Shown piece by piece: positions 46,700 to 58,139 of a DNA stretch of 64,000 bases (the first letter of the stretch is position 1; each line of letters opens with the position of its first letter). This DNA is from Dryococelus australis (lineage: Eukaryota; Arthropoda; Insecta; Phasmatodea; Phasmatidae). The stretch is from assembly GCA_029891345.1 (NCBI GenBank), contig CM057009.1:291286966-291350965 (forward strand). Direction: 5' to 3'. The notes below the pieces were generated by a model, which did no database searches, was not told where the DNA came from, and saw only the letters and a list, made by a program, of their open reading frames with translations. The position numbers were made by a program, and so were the translations under genes.

Positions 46700-47700
46700 G
46701 AGCCTATATGTAGACCTACATTAAGTTTTTTATGTTAGTATGTTATGTTAGTTTTACATGACTATGTTACATCAATACATTACATTACATTGGATTGCAA
46801 TATGTTACATTGGTACATTACAATATATTACTAGCATTACTAATGTTACATTAGTACATTATAGTATGTTATATGACATTACAATATGTTATGTTACTAT
46901 GTTACAATACATTACATTGGTACATTACAATATGTTATTAACATTACATTAGTACATTATGAAATGTTACTAACATTACATTACTATGTTTTATTATGTT
47001 ACAATGCATTATGTTGGTATGTCACAGTATATCAAATTGGTTCATTACAATGTGTTAATAATGTTACATTACTAGGTTATATGTTACTAACATTACATTA
47101 TTGTGTTAAATTATGTTACAAAACATAATGTTAGTACATTATATTATGTTACAATATGTTATATTAGTATGTTATGATACATTGCAATATGTTACATTGG
47201 TATGTTACAATACATTACTAATGCTATATTACTATGTTATGGTATACATTACTAACATTATGTTAGTACATTAAATTACATTATGTTACATTACAATATG
47301 TTGCATTAGTATGTTAGAGTATGTTACAATACATTACATTAGTATGTTACAATATATTACATTAGTATGTTACAATACATTATGTTAGTACATTATATTA
47401 TATTACAATATATTATTTTAGTATATTATGATATGTTACAATACATTACATTTGAATGTTATGATATGATACTAACATTACATTACTACATTACATTATC
47501 TTACTAATATTAGATTACTATGTTACGATACATTACTAACATCTTAGTGCATTATATTACATTGTATTATGTTAGAATATATTACAATACATTACATTAC
47601 TATGTTAAATTATATTACAATTCATTATGTTAGTATCTTACAATATGTCTTATTAGTATGATACAATACATTATGTTAGTACATTACAATACATTTAACT
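46700..47700. repeat. low-complexity TTACATTAGTA block between divergent Polinton genes
   Basis: About 1 kb made almost wholly of variants of TTACATTAGTATGTTACAAT, with phase changes, indels and mixed orientation. Open frames across it (rich in Ile, Thr and Tyr) are by-products. It separates the leftward PLA2/capsid group from the rightward ATPase/integrase group, where a shared promoter region would sit. Confidence 0.85.
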
Positions 47701-47706
47701 GTCTAT

Positions 47707-48330
47707 TTGTTCAGAAATGAAGGTTATAAAACCAAACATAATTTGCCGGTAATTGTAAATACGAAAGAAAACGTAATTGAACAAAAACATGCCATTCTTT
47801 TACCATTAAATATACTTTGTATAATAAGCGGTCCTTCACGTGGAAAAACTTGTGTTATGTCGCTGTTGGAGCATCCGAATGGAATTAAATTTTAAAACGT
47901 ATATGTGTTTTCTAAAACAATACAACAAGAGAAATGTAACCGATTAGCAACAATTTTGTCGTTAATTGAATTAATGAGTTATTTCCCTTTTACAAATAAA
48001 GAAGATATAGTGCCTCCGAATGAATCATTACCCATATCCGTATTTATTTTTGACGACATTTGGTGTGAACTACAAGGTAAAATAGAGCCATATTTCAGTT
48101 TTGGTCGACGTTCAAATGTTGAATGTTTTTATCTATCGCAAAGTTATGCACATATACCGAATCATAATTTACACGATAATGCAAATATGGTAATTGTGTT
48201 CAAAATGGAAAAATATTAATCTGCAGCATATTTACCATGATCATGTTTTAGGCGATATGACATTTACAAAGTTTAAAGATACATGTTTTAACTGTTGGAA
48301 AGAAAAGTATGGTTTTTTTGGTGATTATAC
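47707..48330 (+). pseudogene. Polinton relic: FtsK/HerA-type packaging ATPase
   Basis: A P-loop (ISGPSRGKT), and further on a Walker B stretch VFIFDDIW, followed by FSFGRRSNVECFYLSQSYAH, which fits the sensor/arginine region of Polinton genome-packaging ATPases (family: FGRH.....YL.QSY). In the family it pumps DNA into the capsid. Broken. Confidence 0.78.
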
Positions 48331-48399
48331 CAACACTTTCCCTATATAAAGGCAAATATATGTCTGATTTTGACAGCGTTTTACTTCAAGGCGAAGATA

Positions 48400-49290
48400 A
48401 ATGAGATTTTCTAAGTTTAGACATAGCAGTATAAAACACAATCATGACAATACCTGTTTAACCAAAAATCGAGATGGGAATTGTGATCTGAATGGACATA
48501 TAGAACATAATATCGGTATGGCTGTGAAAGATACCACAGTTGTAAATAAATGCTACATGGAAAATTTAAACAGTATTATGCTAAATGTATTTAAAGTGCA
48601 ATCGAACAATATTTACAAGAGAAATTAATAAAGTTATTTCATTTGAATGATAATGTTTATAAAATAACGAGTGTAATTGCAAACATTTTAAGCAATATTA
48701 TCACTGATTTGCAGAGTAATGAATTTATAATAGAAGAAAGTTTAAATGGATTTAGTAAGGATTTTAACGATATGAAAAACATAGTTTTTGCAACACAACT
48801 TAAATAAAATCAAGAAAATTAAAGAGCTGTAATTAATGAAGTGGTAAACGCTACTATTACAAAACAACTTGAAACACGAATGGAACAAACAACACAATAT
48901 ATGAGAAATGCAATGATTAATAAAAGATTTGGTTTAGTTACGCAAACAGATTTGAGAAAACAAAATTATAATTTGGAAACATGAATTAATTATTTTATAA
49001 ATGATTTGAAAGTTAAAACTATAGCAGAATTAGATGCAGTTTTAAGTAAAGTGGATAAGATCGAAAAAGTGCAAACTAATTGACCTACTGCAACAGTTAG
49101 AAAAACGACTTAATTAATATATAAATAGATTGAATTTAATGTAATTTCATCAAAGCATGTCTGCCTCTGCTTCGGAATTACATAATGTTATATCTACAGT
49201 GAAAGAGAAATATTTACAAGTCAAGCAAGCCTGTATGGAACAGGATATTTAAACGAAGAAATTTTTAATCCTGTTACGAGTAGAATCGAT
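48400..49290 (+). pseudogene. Polinton relic: unassigned, Lys/Asn-rich
   Basis: AT-rich sequence with plus-strand coding character (for example an Asn/Lys-rich product and helix-like stretches around 48830-49080). Its place between the ATPase and the next conserved gene suggests a further Polinton gene. No family recognised. Confidence 0.3.
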
Positions 49291-49293
49291 ACA

Positions 49294-49683
49294 TTGCATC
49301 CTGTGTTAAATACACATAGAGAAACAACTTTGGAAATTCAATCAGAAAAAGAGCCTTTAACAAAGAAAGAACAACTCATTTCTCAATTAACATGTAGTTA
49401 TTTATCTGTACAACATTCTTCACCTCTGGGCGATACATTTGGTGTTTATCGACATGAAAATGTCTGGTTCTTGGCAGATTCTGTAATTAAATCTCTGCCT
49501 CACAATAAAATTAAAATAGGTGATTATCTAACTGATGTGAGTCAAGGATTGATTGAATTATTGTTTAAAAATTTTCCAAATCGATATTCCGACTCCAATG
49601 TAGAGAAATATAAACAACTTATTCGTCGAACAAATGCTAAAATTTTTCAGGAAATGGAAATCACCCTAAAAAAAAACATTTGA
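49294..49683 (+). pseudogene. Polinton relic: conserved Maverick protein of unknown role
   Basis: The product contains GDTFGVYRHENVWFLADS, NKIKIGDYLTDVSQGLIELL and YKQLIRRTNAKIF. Many Mavericks encode a protein with the same FG(I/V)R..D..F.IGD, a Y.GT.GLWELL block and YK.IL..TNA order. Function unknown. Confidence 0.6.
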
Positions 49684-49919
49684 TAGAAGATATAGTCGGA
49701 GTGGAATATATAAAGATGAAATTGGCGACCTCTTTTCACCAGTATATTGAAATAATCCTAATGAATTGGTCGATAGATTAAAACTTCTCATCGCTACGAG
49801 AGTGTCTGGGAATAATTCACATATGAACGAAATTGTTTATATTATTGAAGAGTTGAAAGAAGGTGGTTATATTACCAATTAAGTTTAGTAAGATTGCTGA
49901 AGAGCTTCACGCTCTTTGC

Positions 49920-50828
49920 AATGATAAGATATCCTAGAAGAAGAGTAATAACTCATGGTTTAAATGATCTTTTTCAAGCCGATTTGTGAGAAATGGCATT
50001 GCTTTCAAAATGCAATGAGTTTTGACAAGTATATTTTAACCATAATAGATGTTTATTCGAAATATAGTTGGGGTATACATTAAAAAAACAAAACTGGGAA
50101 ACAGGTTACCGGATGCAATGAAGATCGTTTTGAAAGAGAGAACCCCCAATTCGCTCCAAATCGACAGTGGAACCGAATTTTTTTGCACTATTCCAGAAAC
50201 TAATGACAGAATATGGCAATAATCTCTACGCAACGTATTTGGATCTTAAAGCGAGTGTTGTGGAACATTACAACAAATCGATTAAGCAACTGATATATAA
50301 ACATTTCACATCGAGAGGGACTTAAATATGCATTGCGGTTTTGCCTGAAAGAGTTTAATTTTATAACTCTAGATATCATAGAACAGTCAAAATGGCTCCC
50401 AAAGAAGTTAATACAGATAATAGTTTAATGAAAACTATTCATAATAATGTTAAAGTCATCGACAAAAGAAAACCAAATATCAACGGTGGAGAAATTAATG
50501 TATCTTGGAGCAGAAAGGGTACTATGGAAAAAAAATGGTGAATTGGTCTTTTGAAATATTAAAAATTATTTCAATTAGACAAACACATTCCAGAATATAT
50601 TGCATAGAAACGTATAATGGAGAACCAATAAAAGGTGGATTTTACGAACATGAATTGCAAAATGTCAGTTCTGCAAATGAATATTTGGTTGATAAAATCA
50701 TTAAAAGGAAAGAAGATATGTCCTACGTTCTATGGAGAGGATTCTCAAAAGCACAAATTCGTGGGTTAAGAATCAAGATCTTAAAAGATTGTAATACATT
50801 GTTTGTAAGAATTTCTATTACTAAATAA
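49920..50828 (+). pseudogene. Polinton relic: retroviral-type integrase with chromodomain-like end
   Basis: The start TTTAAATGATCTTTTTCAAG encodes the GLNDLFQADL-type opening common to Polinton integrases. The middle carries NKSIKQLIYKHFTSRG and a later MAPKEVN stretch, as in the DDE core's end. The last part (GGFYEHELQNV, VDKIIKRKEDMSYVLWRGF) is the family's SH3-like plus chromodomain-like tail. In the family it inserts the element with a 6 bp duplication. Broken. Confidence 0.8.
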
Positions 50829-50849
50829 AATATTTCTTATAATATTTGA

Positions 50850-51790
50850 TGTATTATTTTATTTAATTAACATCTCGATGTGGATTGGATATACAATTTA
50901 ATGTGTAATCAATACCCTTTTTGATTGGATTAGCATTTGAGCAATAATCCAGTGTGATAAATCCTTTTAATTGTGCCATTATTCACATTTATGTGATAAT
51001 CCATTACATTTGATATGTAATTCAATTGGTAACTGTCATAGATTCGTTTGATTTGAAATTCGCATTTAGGTGTTAATTGGGTGGATTTGGTACATATTGT
51101 AATTCATTGTGTTTGGGTGGTATTCCGTTGCATTTGATTCATTTTAAATGTGATGTAATTGACTGTTTTTGATGTCACATTTCTTGGAATCGGGATAAAA
51201 TCTCGTGGAATTTTACATCTTAAAGACATTTAAGAGATGTTTTTTTTTTTAATTTGTTGTAATTTCCTGGAACTGAAATATTTTTTGCCGCTGAATTTTT
51301 CAACTTGGAGGCATTTGGGATGCAGTTCCATTTTAATGTTATTTAGAATGTATTTGTAACGTGATATATTTCTTGGAATTTGGATATTGTTTCCTGGAAT
51401 TCGTTTCTCGAATTAAATTTCTATGGTATTTCGTGTTTTTTATTTAATTGTGAAGCAATTCATTGTTAGTTTATCGGGAATGCTTTTCTGGATTTCATAA
51501 TATTTTGTGCTAGGTTAAATTTCTTTGCTTGTAACCACATAGTTCTTGGAAATTGTTTACTTTTAAGAGAGCAAAATAGTATTCGCCAGACTAAAAACTT
51601 TTTATACGAAAATCGTTATTAAATTTTAGTAGTTGAAAATTTTGCAAATAAAGCTTTACAGTGTAAACGATTTTTTACAGTCTAAACTATTTTTAAGTTG
51701 TGAAATTCATCAATGTTTTTGACGGTGTAAGATTGAAAGATTTTTAAAAAATGCTTTTAAAATGTAAATTTTAAATACTAGGCTTAAAAT
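50850..51790. other. Polinton interior, T-rich with repeated TTCYTGGAA motifs
   Basis: No gene seen. TTTCTTGGAAT, TTTCCTGGAAC, TTTCCTGGAAT and TTCTTGGAAAT recur between 51180 and 51560, and ATTTGATTGG-like motifs between 50870 and 51140. Confidence 0.5.
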
Positions 51791-51829
51791 TCAATGCAAT
51801 GATATATTTATAGTCAGCTTGCTTTAAAC

Positions 51830-52245
51830 TTGTGAAAACAGGTGAGGGCAGCCATGTCCTGGGATACATTGAATTCTATAGTGAACACGAACTGGGGGAA
51901 GATCTCTTGCTGTCGTGCATGCGCAGAGGCGATCACCAGACTCTGCGCATGATGGGAAGGTTGTCGGGCGGATGGAAGCAGCCGGGTATCGATAGCGGTG
52001 TGCGACACGGACTGTGGTGCCTTTCAGAAGCATTCTCTCATTCTCTCGCCCGCTTCACACTGTGCACATCTCCCACCAGTGCGCGACCTAAACTCCCAGC
52101 CGCACATGACCTGGCCCAGCACTGCTTCATACATGCCTCGCTTCACCCTCATCGGCTCTCGAGACCAAAGTTTCGCCCCCGCTCCCACACACATTCAATT
52201 CTTGGCTATCCATTACCTGCTATTGTACATGAGACTTTAGAATGA
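51830..52245. repeat. GC-rich patch with SINE-1 3' fragment
   Basis: The base composition jumps compared with the surrounding AT-rich element. 52125-52175 reads GCTTCATACATGCCTCGCTT and CACCCTCATCGGCTCTCGAG, the 3' part of SINE-1 in plus orientation. The rest (with TGCGCA repeats near 51920-51950) is unclassified. Probably inserted DNA. Confidence 0.55.
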
Positions 52246-53012
52246 CATGTTCCCGTATCTTTTAAAAAACATATCGCTCTAGTCTACTCCCTTTCCCAAA
52301 TAAATTTTGAAGTAATTATTATTTTACATAGAATAATCAACTTTAACAAGATTATATTAAATTTTTTAATATGATATTATGGTCTAAAAATTCTGGGCTA
52401 GGAAAAACCATAAGTGAAATACGTATGTTTGTCTGCTAGATGAATAAATATGTCTTGTTTCAATACTTGAAAAATAACAGTTCTGTTTTAACAAGTGAAT
52501 TATTAAAGTCATGAATTTATGTGTGATTGTTCAAATCATAGTTTATCTACACTTATTGCTTGAATTTGAAATCTGGGGATTATCTCGGGGATTAAAGAAT
52601 CTTGATTTCAGGGACTTGTAGTTTTCTTTTCTTTTCGCTGCTCATATAATCAACCTGTATCGTAAGTTTGAAACGACAGCGAGTTATGCGAAATCTCTCG
52701 GGAAATGCATTCCAAGGGCCACTGGTCTGCGAACCGAAGCAGGGAAGACAACACTAGAAAAACACGTTCCGAATACTGCAGTAGAGGAGGGGTATGTAGC
52801 CATGAAACAGATACTGCAGGGATGCCAACTCATGATAAAAAATGAAAAAGCTTTCTCAGGGCTGAAGCTGGGGTGTGTAAAACAGGTTTTTGCGAACACC
52901 AGGCTCGATCGATAGCAGAGCTCTTCAGAAAACTAGAATTCTAAGGCAAGTCACCGTCGGGTCTAGGGGTTATTAACCCCTAGGACCTGGCATCCTGGAC
53001 TCTGGCTAGTTC
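52246..53012 (+). other. Polinton interior with an unrecognised open stretch
   Basis: The plus strand is open for about 77 codons from roughly 52687 to 52917 without an ATG at the start. The product includes KSLGKCIPRATGLRTEAGKT and AMKQILQGCQLMIKNEKAF. Codon use is GC-richer than the neighbouring relics. It could be an exon-like fragment, a captured sequence or chance. The rest is AT-rich with nothing seen. Confidence 0.3.
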
Positions 53013-55262
53013 TGTGGGGTGGGAGGGGGTGAGTACAAGCAGGCGGGGCCCCCGATCTGAACGCATCTATGCAGTTGACGACATCTTGCTACATTGACGA
53101 AAAATTGACAATCGCAGGCAGCCTGGGTAGCAGTCAGGTGAGGGGTGAAGGTAGGAGGTGGAGGAGGGTGGCTACAAGCAGGCAGACCCAGATCTGAAAC
53201 TCTCTGGACACTCGGTGCCCTCTTCAGTTGATTACCAATGCTTGGACTAGAGAGATGTATACCTCAACAGCTCTCACTTTCGTCTTCACCAGGCAGGTAG
53301 ACAGTTGGCGGTCGACGAGGTCACAATCGTGGGTTACCTCAAGTATGGACAGGCGACCATCGCACCCACCTTCATCTCTAGTGCTAGACGCGATTTTCGT
53401 TAAGCGATATTATCTGCTCCGGGGTTCAGATCTCGTTCACAGTATTCATAAACTATAGCGTGAATTTTTTTTTATTGGGCAATTTTTTCATTTGTTATGT
53501 CAACATTGCAATAAGATTTTCAAATCACATTTCTGAGCTCTGTCTATGAAAATTCCTAGCAGTTAGAAATTCAGTTTGTGTTAACAAAGGCACTCTATTA
53601 ACCACATGATATGAAAACAATTTGTAGTATCCGTTATTTTAAAAAGAGGATATTTGTGCATTTTTTCCACTATATATAAAGTGATGTGTAATTAAACTCT
53701 ACGCTTCGATGCAAGTTGTTTATTTTGAAACAAATCATTTGAGGAAAGATTTTCTATTGTTAATTACTTTCTTGTTGATCTTTATATATTTTACTTATCA
53801 GAATAGATGTATGCTATTGTGTCTGCTTTAAATCGTAGGGTGTATTCGGGGAGCTCCTGATGCCATTTCTATTGTGTGCGTTTAAATTCGAAATGCGAGT
53901 TTGGATAATCTTTATATGCCTAGAAGTGCTAAATCATTGTCTGTGTGTTTCGCTAATTAAATTGCATGTAGTGCTTGGTAGAGATACATTTTTCCTAGAC
54001 AAATATTTCACGATGCAAATCAGTAGTGTGTAAATCGTATTCAGAGGTTTTTTGCCTTATTTTAAACTCGCCCACAAGCACCATGTATATAATTTGTTGC
54101 ATGTCATGCATTGACGCCATTCCTTTAACATCCTCCGAGGTGAACGGACGTTGGCCGTGCTCCACATAACAGCTGACATGTCTCCGCAAATCATATACTA
54201 ACGTCATTCCCTCTCAGAGCCGGACAGACGTGTTTTGGGAGAGGTGCAATTTATTACACTTGTTAATCAATTAATTAATTTTTACGTGTGGATTACATTT
54301 CTAAACTTCCTCCTCGCCTGCCTCACAGCTCGACATAAGTGCTACTCATTCATACATCGAACAGACTAATTTTAATATCATTGTGTCTGATTTAAATCGT
54401 ATTTAGAATTTTTTTGCCATAAGATATCATTCATTAGGCCGAGTCGTGTAAGGTACATGTAATTTGTATGTGTAAACTTGTTAATGTGTTTAGGAAAACT
54501 GTCGCTTATTTAAAGTAATTTATAGGGACATTTTGTTATAGATCGTTAATAAATTCATTTAGGAAAGTCAGGTAATTTTAATCGTTTAGCACTCGTCGAC
54601 ACCAGATGATATTCACGTAGTTAAAATTCTCTCTCGTGTAAATTATATTTATAAGCTCGAGACTCACATTACATTTAATTCCATACTGGAGTATTTGCAC
54701 TTATTATTCATGCAGTTGTTTGAAATTTGTGATTCGATGCATGTAATTTATTCGTGTGTAGAACTCGTTCAAAGATTAAGAAATTCGCTCGTGTGTTAAA
54801 TATATTCGTAAAAACCGCCTATCTACCACCAACATCCCTACAAACACATCAAAATTAGAAAAAAGAAAAAAATCTCACTTAGCACACTCTTGCACTCAAC
54901 ACCTATATAACTCATTGCAACCCACCACTCTGGTCAGTCGCCTGCAGAACACCACAGCGTCAACATTGTGCAGTGCGCCTGCTACCCCCTTCCCCAACCC
55001 AAAAAGAAAATAAGAAAATAAAGTATACTCATACACAAAATATGTAACAAATTTAATCAAAAAATTTCATCAAACTTTTTCTTCAAATTTATTGATCAAA
55101 TTTCTTTGACCAAACACACCTGATTTAATCGGATTAGGCTAAAAATTAAGACTTTTTTATTGGATTAAAATCGGATAAAGGATTAACCCTTTTGATATAA
55201 GTTGGATATCAAAGGGTTAATCAGATTAATGAAAAGTGGGGTGAACCCCCCCCCCCCCCCCC
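53013..55262. repeat. right terminal inverted repeat of the Polinton
   Basis: The mirror image of the left TIR, 2.25 kb, ending in GGGTTAATCAGATTAATG and the C-run. It carries about 1.3 units of the 131 bp repeat and lacks the left arm's retroposon insertion. Over 135 bases compared by eye (around 54110-54250) it differs from the left at about 17 positions. Confidence 0.88.
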
Positions 55263-55419
55263 GGGCCCTATTACTACTCATGGCTGCCGAAATAAATTAC
55301 ATAAAACATGTTTCGACCACTCTTGCGACCGCAGTCCTAGACTTGAATTAGAACTATTTCCCAGATTTTCAGCAAAAGCGGCAGCTGTGTCGATTCTCGC
55401 TGTGGGCGCTACCTGCGAC

Positions 55420-55420
<1 letters not shown>

Positions 55421-55464
<44 letters not shown>

Positions 55465-55540
55465 TGTGTGTGTGTGAGAAGATGAGTGATAAGGACGGGG
55501 GAGAGAGAGAAAGAGAGAGAGAGAGAAAGAGAGAGAGAGG
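55421..55540. repeat. (AG)n/(GT)n compound microsatellite
   Basis: AG repeats to about 55462, a short GT run, then imperfect GAGA/AAGAGA repeats at 55500-55540. The Ser/Leu-rich minus-strand frames here are artefacts of it. Confidence 0.95.
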
Positions 55541-55853
55541 CCATTTGAACGTCCTCCTCTCCCCCGCCCCTTCCGGCCTTGGCCAAGATTTATCGTCGAA
55601 ACGCCGCCCTGGCACGGCACTCTGTCATCCACTCTAGCGGCGAAACTGTAGGTGGTCGGCCAAGCGCCAGATAAACTGAACTCTTCATGCGAATTTGGGG
55701 CGACGGCCTGCCTGCCGCTTGTTACATGCGGCCATGTTTGTGTTCCCACGATAGCGACGAGGGGATGACTTAGTTGTATGTTCGAAACAGGTACTGCTCG
55801 ACAAAAGTAAGTGAAAACCCGGAAAACATGTGTGAAATACAACCCCATTTATT

Positions 55854-56088
55854 GAGTGAGTGAGTGAAGAGAATTGGACGGCTCTTAAAATAGAGGTCTT
55901 GAGAGCCGATGAGGGCAAAGCGCAATTAGATGCATGAGCGGGGGAAACAGGAGATCCCGAGAAAACCTGTGGACCAGCGGCATCGTTCCGCACGATTCCA
56001 ACTTGCGTAAATGCGGCCCTGTTGGGAATTGAACCTGGTTCGCCTAGGTGGGAGGCAGGTATTTCTAAAAACTTCACCACCGCAGCGC
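55854..56088 (-). repeat. SINE-1, near full length
   Basis: GAGTGAGTGAGTGAAGAG tail, GAGGTCTTGAGAGCCGATGAG, GGCATCGTTCCGCACGATTC, B box GGAATTGAACCTGGTTCGCC and head edge CTTCACCACCGCAGC. ATTTA-type sequence on both sides may be the target duplication. Confidence 0.88.
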
Positions 56089-56339
56089 TGACCATTTAGT
56101 ATACTAGCATTTTATCATTTAGCATCGTCCAAAGATGGGTGCGATTCGGTAATTCAGTTTTTGGTAAACTTTTTAAGTACTGAAATACCAAATACGGCAT
56201 CATTTTATTCAACTAGTTCTGGTCACGTTACCTTTGCGTAAAATAAAAGTCTAAATTCGAACAAGGCCTTAGCCTTCTTTATTTACCCATCTGCTGCAAT
56301 TTCTACGCAGACACGAGCACGAAAATATGTACCGTTGAT

Positions 56340-56590
56340 GTGGTCGTACCCATTCTTGTGCTTGGTTAGCTTCAGCGTGCTGCAAAAGATTTCTTAACGC
56401 CAAGGCTGCATCCTGGCCAGTAGGATACCAGGCGCTGATTGGACGAGTGGCGTCCCGACATGCTGCGGTTTCGTGACGCGGTTTTGGTGGCGTGTGCGGC
56501 TGGAGTTCGCGATATAAGCAGATGTTGCGCCTCTGTATCACCAGCATTATGTGCTTCGGACCACACACGTACGCGTGGATCGCATAGAAA
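56340..56590 (-). repeat. REP-1 copy
   Basis: TTCAGCGTGCTGCAAAAGAT, GGCGCTGATTGGACGAGTGG and TTTTGGTGGCGTGTGCGGCT match other REP-1 copies in parts. Minus-strand frames of 64-99 codons across it also appear in other copies and are not treated as genes. Confidence 0.6.
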
Positions 56591-57639
56591 ATGAAAATTT
56601 TTTTCTAACTACCTATTGTCAGCGACAGTAACACGAACGACGACATGGCACGTCAATGTACGTACAACCGTAGTCAAAAAAATTATGTTATTGAAAATAT
56701 GTTAAAATTTTTCACGTGAATACGTCTTTGCATTTGCAACCATAGTTGGAGGCAATCCAGAAAATCCTATAACAAAATCGGGGGATAGAGTTTGGCATTG
56801 CAGCTCAGAATCTATCGTCTACATTCAAAAGTGAATTACACCACTCGATCGCAAAAGGATCAAAGAATATGTTACGTTGAGTGAGGACTGAGAAGCATCA
56901 CGCGTGACAATTGGGTTTGGGGGGGGGGGGGAGGGGTCTCCATTTTGAGTTCGTTTTGCCGCGTCTCATAACTTCCGCGTAGTATAACTTTTGACTGGGA
57001 GAAGCTACGACGCTCGCTTAAGTTTCATTCGACAGCTCTCGTCAAGATCGATCTTTTGCATGTATAAAAAACATTTGTGTGGCGTGGTTATGGTATGAAA
57101 TTGCATGAGTTTAATGTGAAAATATTAAGAAAACTTAAAAAAAAATGTCGGCCTGTACTCGCCGAAAAGCCAAGTAGAAATACAGGAATCGTGTACGGTT
57201 GGAAAGCGCATCACAAAATCAATCCAGCGATACCACCCTATATGATCCGGTGAAGCGGTGCCGGGAACGTAAAATAAACATCAAGGCGTCCGAGCGCCGC
57301 AACGTAGACGTATTCACGCAAAAGCAACGGTCGTATGCCTAGCACAGCCAAACCCAATTTTTTTTATGTGTGTATGTGTTTGGATTTCCTTGTGCGTTGT
57401 GAAACAAGACTACCGTGGTCAACTTCCCCACCATACGTTCGGTTAGGCGACTACAGACCAATATTGCGACGGCTTTACTTAAACATGTAGAGCAGTACGC
57501 ACCACACATGACACATCGCCCCTGTATGCAAAACTCTCAACTAGCATTTGCGGGCCCTTAGACCTGATGTTTATTACTTATGGCATTTTAAAGGTGCATA
57601 AAACCAAAATATTCCATATTTTATATTTGAACGGAAGAC
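56591..57639. other. unassigned, with a possible inverted-repeat pair
   Basis: CAATTGGGTTTGG near 56908 is mirrored by CCAAACCCAATT near 57350. This could bound a 450 bp element but is too short to call. A G-run lies at about 56920. Confidence 0.3.
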
Positions 57640-57970
57640 CGTTTATAGACTATTCGCGGTTTCTTCACACATTTTTAATGAACACTTCGAAAAACCACCC
57701 CCTGTTCAGTTATTTTCTAAATATGGCATGTAACGAAAAATTTTTATACCTCTGTTAACATAAAAGTAACTAATATTTCGTTAAATTGGAATTTTTACTT
57801 ATGCTATATTTTATCCGTAAAGTATCGTATTTTTATGTACTGTATAATTAATATTAATAATAACAGTGAGAAAACACGCGTGTTGGTAGCGCCTAGTAAG
57901 AAATAGTTCTCGTGCAAAATATCGCTACAACTGAGTGCGCACGAATTCGGCGCGTTGCCCTTCGGGGTAA
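57640..57970 (+). repeat. REP-2 copy
   Basis: TATAGACTATTCGCGGTTTC at the left and GCGCCTAGTAAGAAATAGTT at 57890 match 3282-3900, without the extra segment seen there. Confidence 0.55.
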
Positions 57971-58103
57971 TTTTCTAGAAAGCTTCGGTTGAATGAGGCG
58001 GAGCGATATCTCGGAAGTAGAACTTCAGCAGGGCTTCAGAGAAGTGTGGAGTAACCGCGAGGGGATTATAACTCGACATTAAATGCACGAACTCATTCCT
58101 CCC

Positions 58104-58105
<2 letters not shown>

Positions 58106-58134
<29 letters not shown>
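58106..58134. repeat. poly-A tract
   Basis: A run of 29 A. Confidence 0.9.

Positions 58135-58139
<5 letters not shown>

Larger units (their letters stand above)
37204..55262. mobile_element. Maverick/Polinton-type element, fossil, about 18 kb
   Basis: Two long inverted terminal repeats enclose relics of a packaging ATPase, an integrase with a chromodomain-like tail, a phospholipase A2-like protein, and probable major and minor capsid proteins. That set is specific to Mavericks/Polintons and the related adintoviruses. Genes diverge from a low-complexity centre: capsid block to the left, ATPase and integrase to the right. No protein-primed polymerase was recognised. The element is broken, with well over ten breaks, and the ends differ by roughly 12-15 percent by eye, so it is an ancient inert copy. 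Outer limits are set at the G-run (left) and C-run (right) and are uncertain; I found no clear 6 bp target duplication. Confidence 0.88.

Noticed and set aside
46758-47128. Ile/Thr/Tyr-rich frames of 64-80 codons
   Set aside because: They are produced by the TTACATTAGTA low-complexity block.
37198-55268. G-run and C-run edges as a Polinton target duplication
   Set aside because: The runs are inverted relative to each other, so they are part of the TIR edge or simple sequence; no 6 bp direct duplication was found beyond them.
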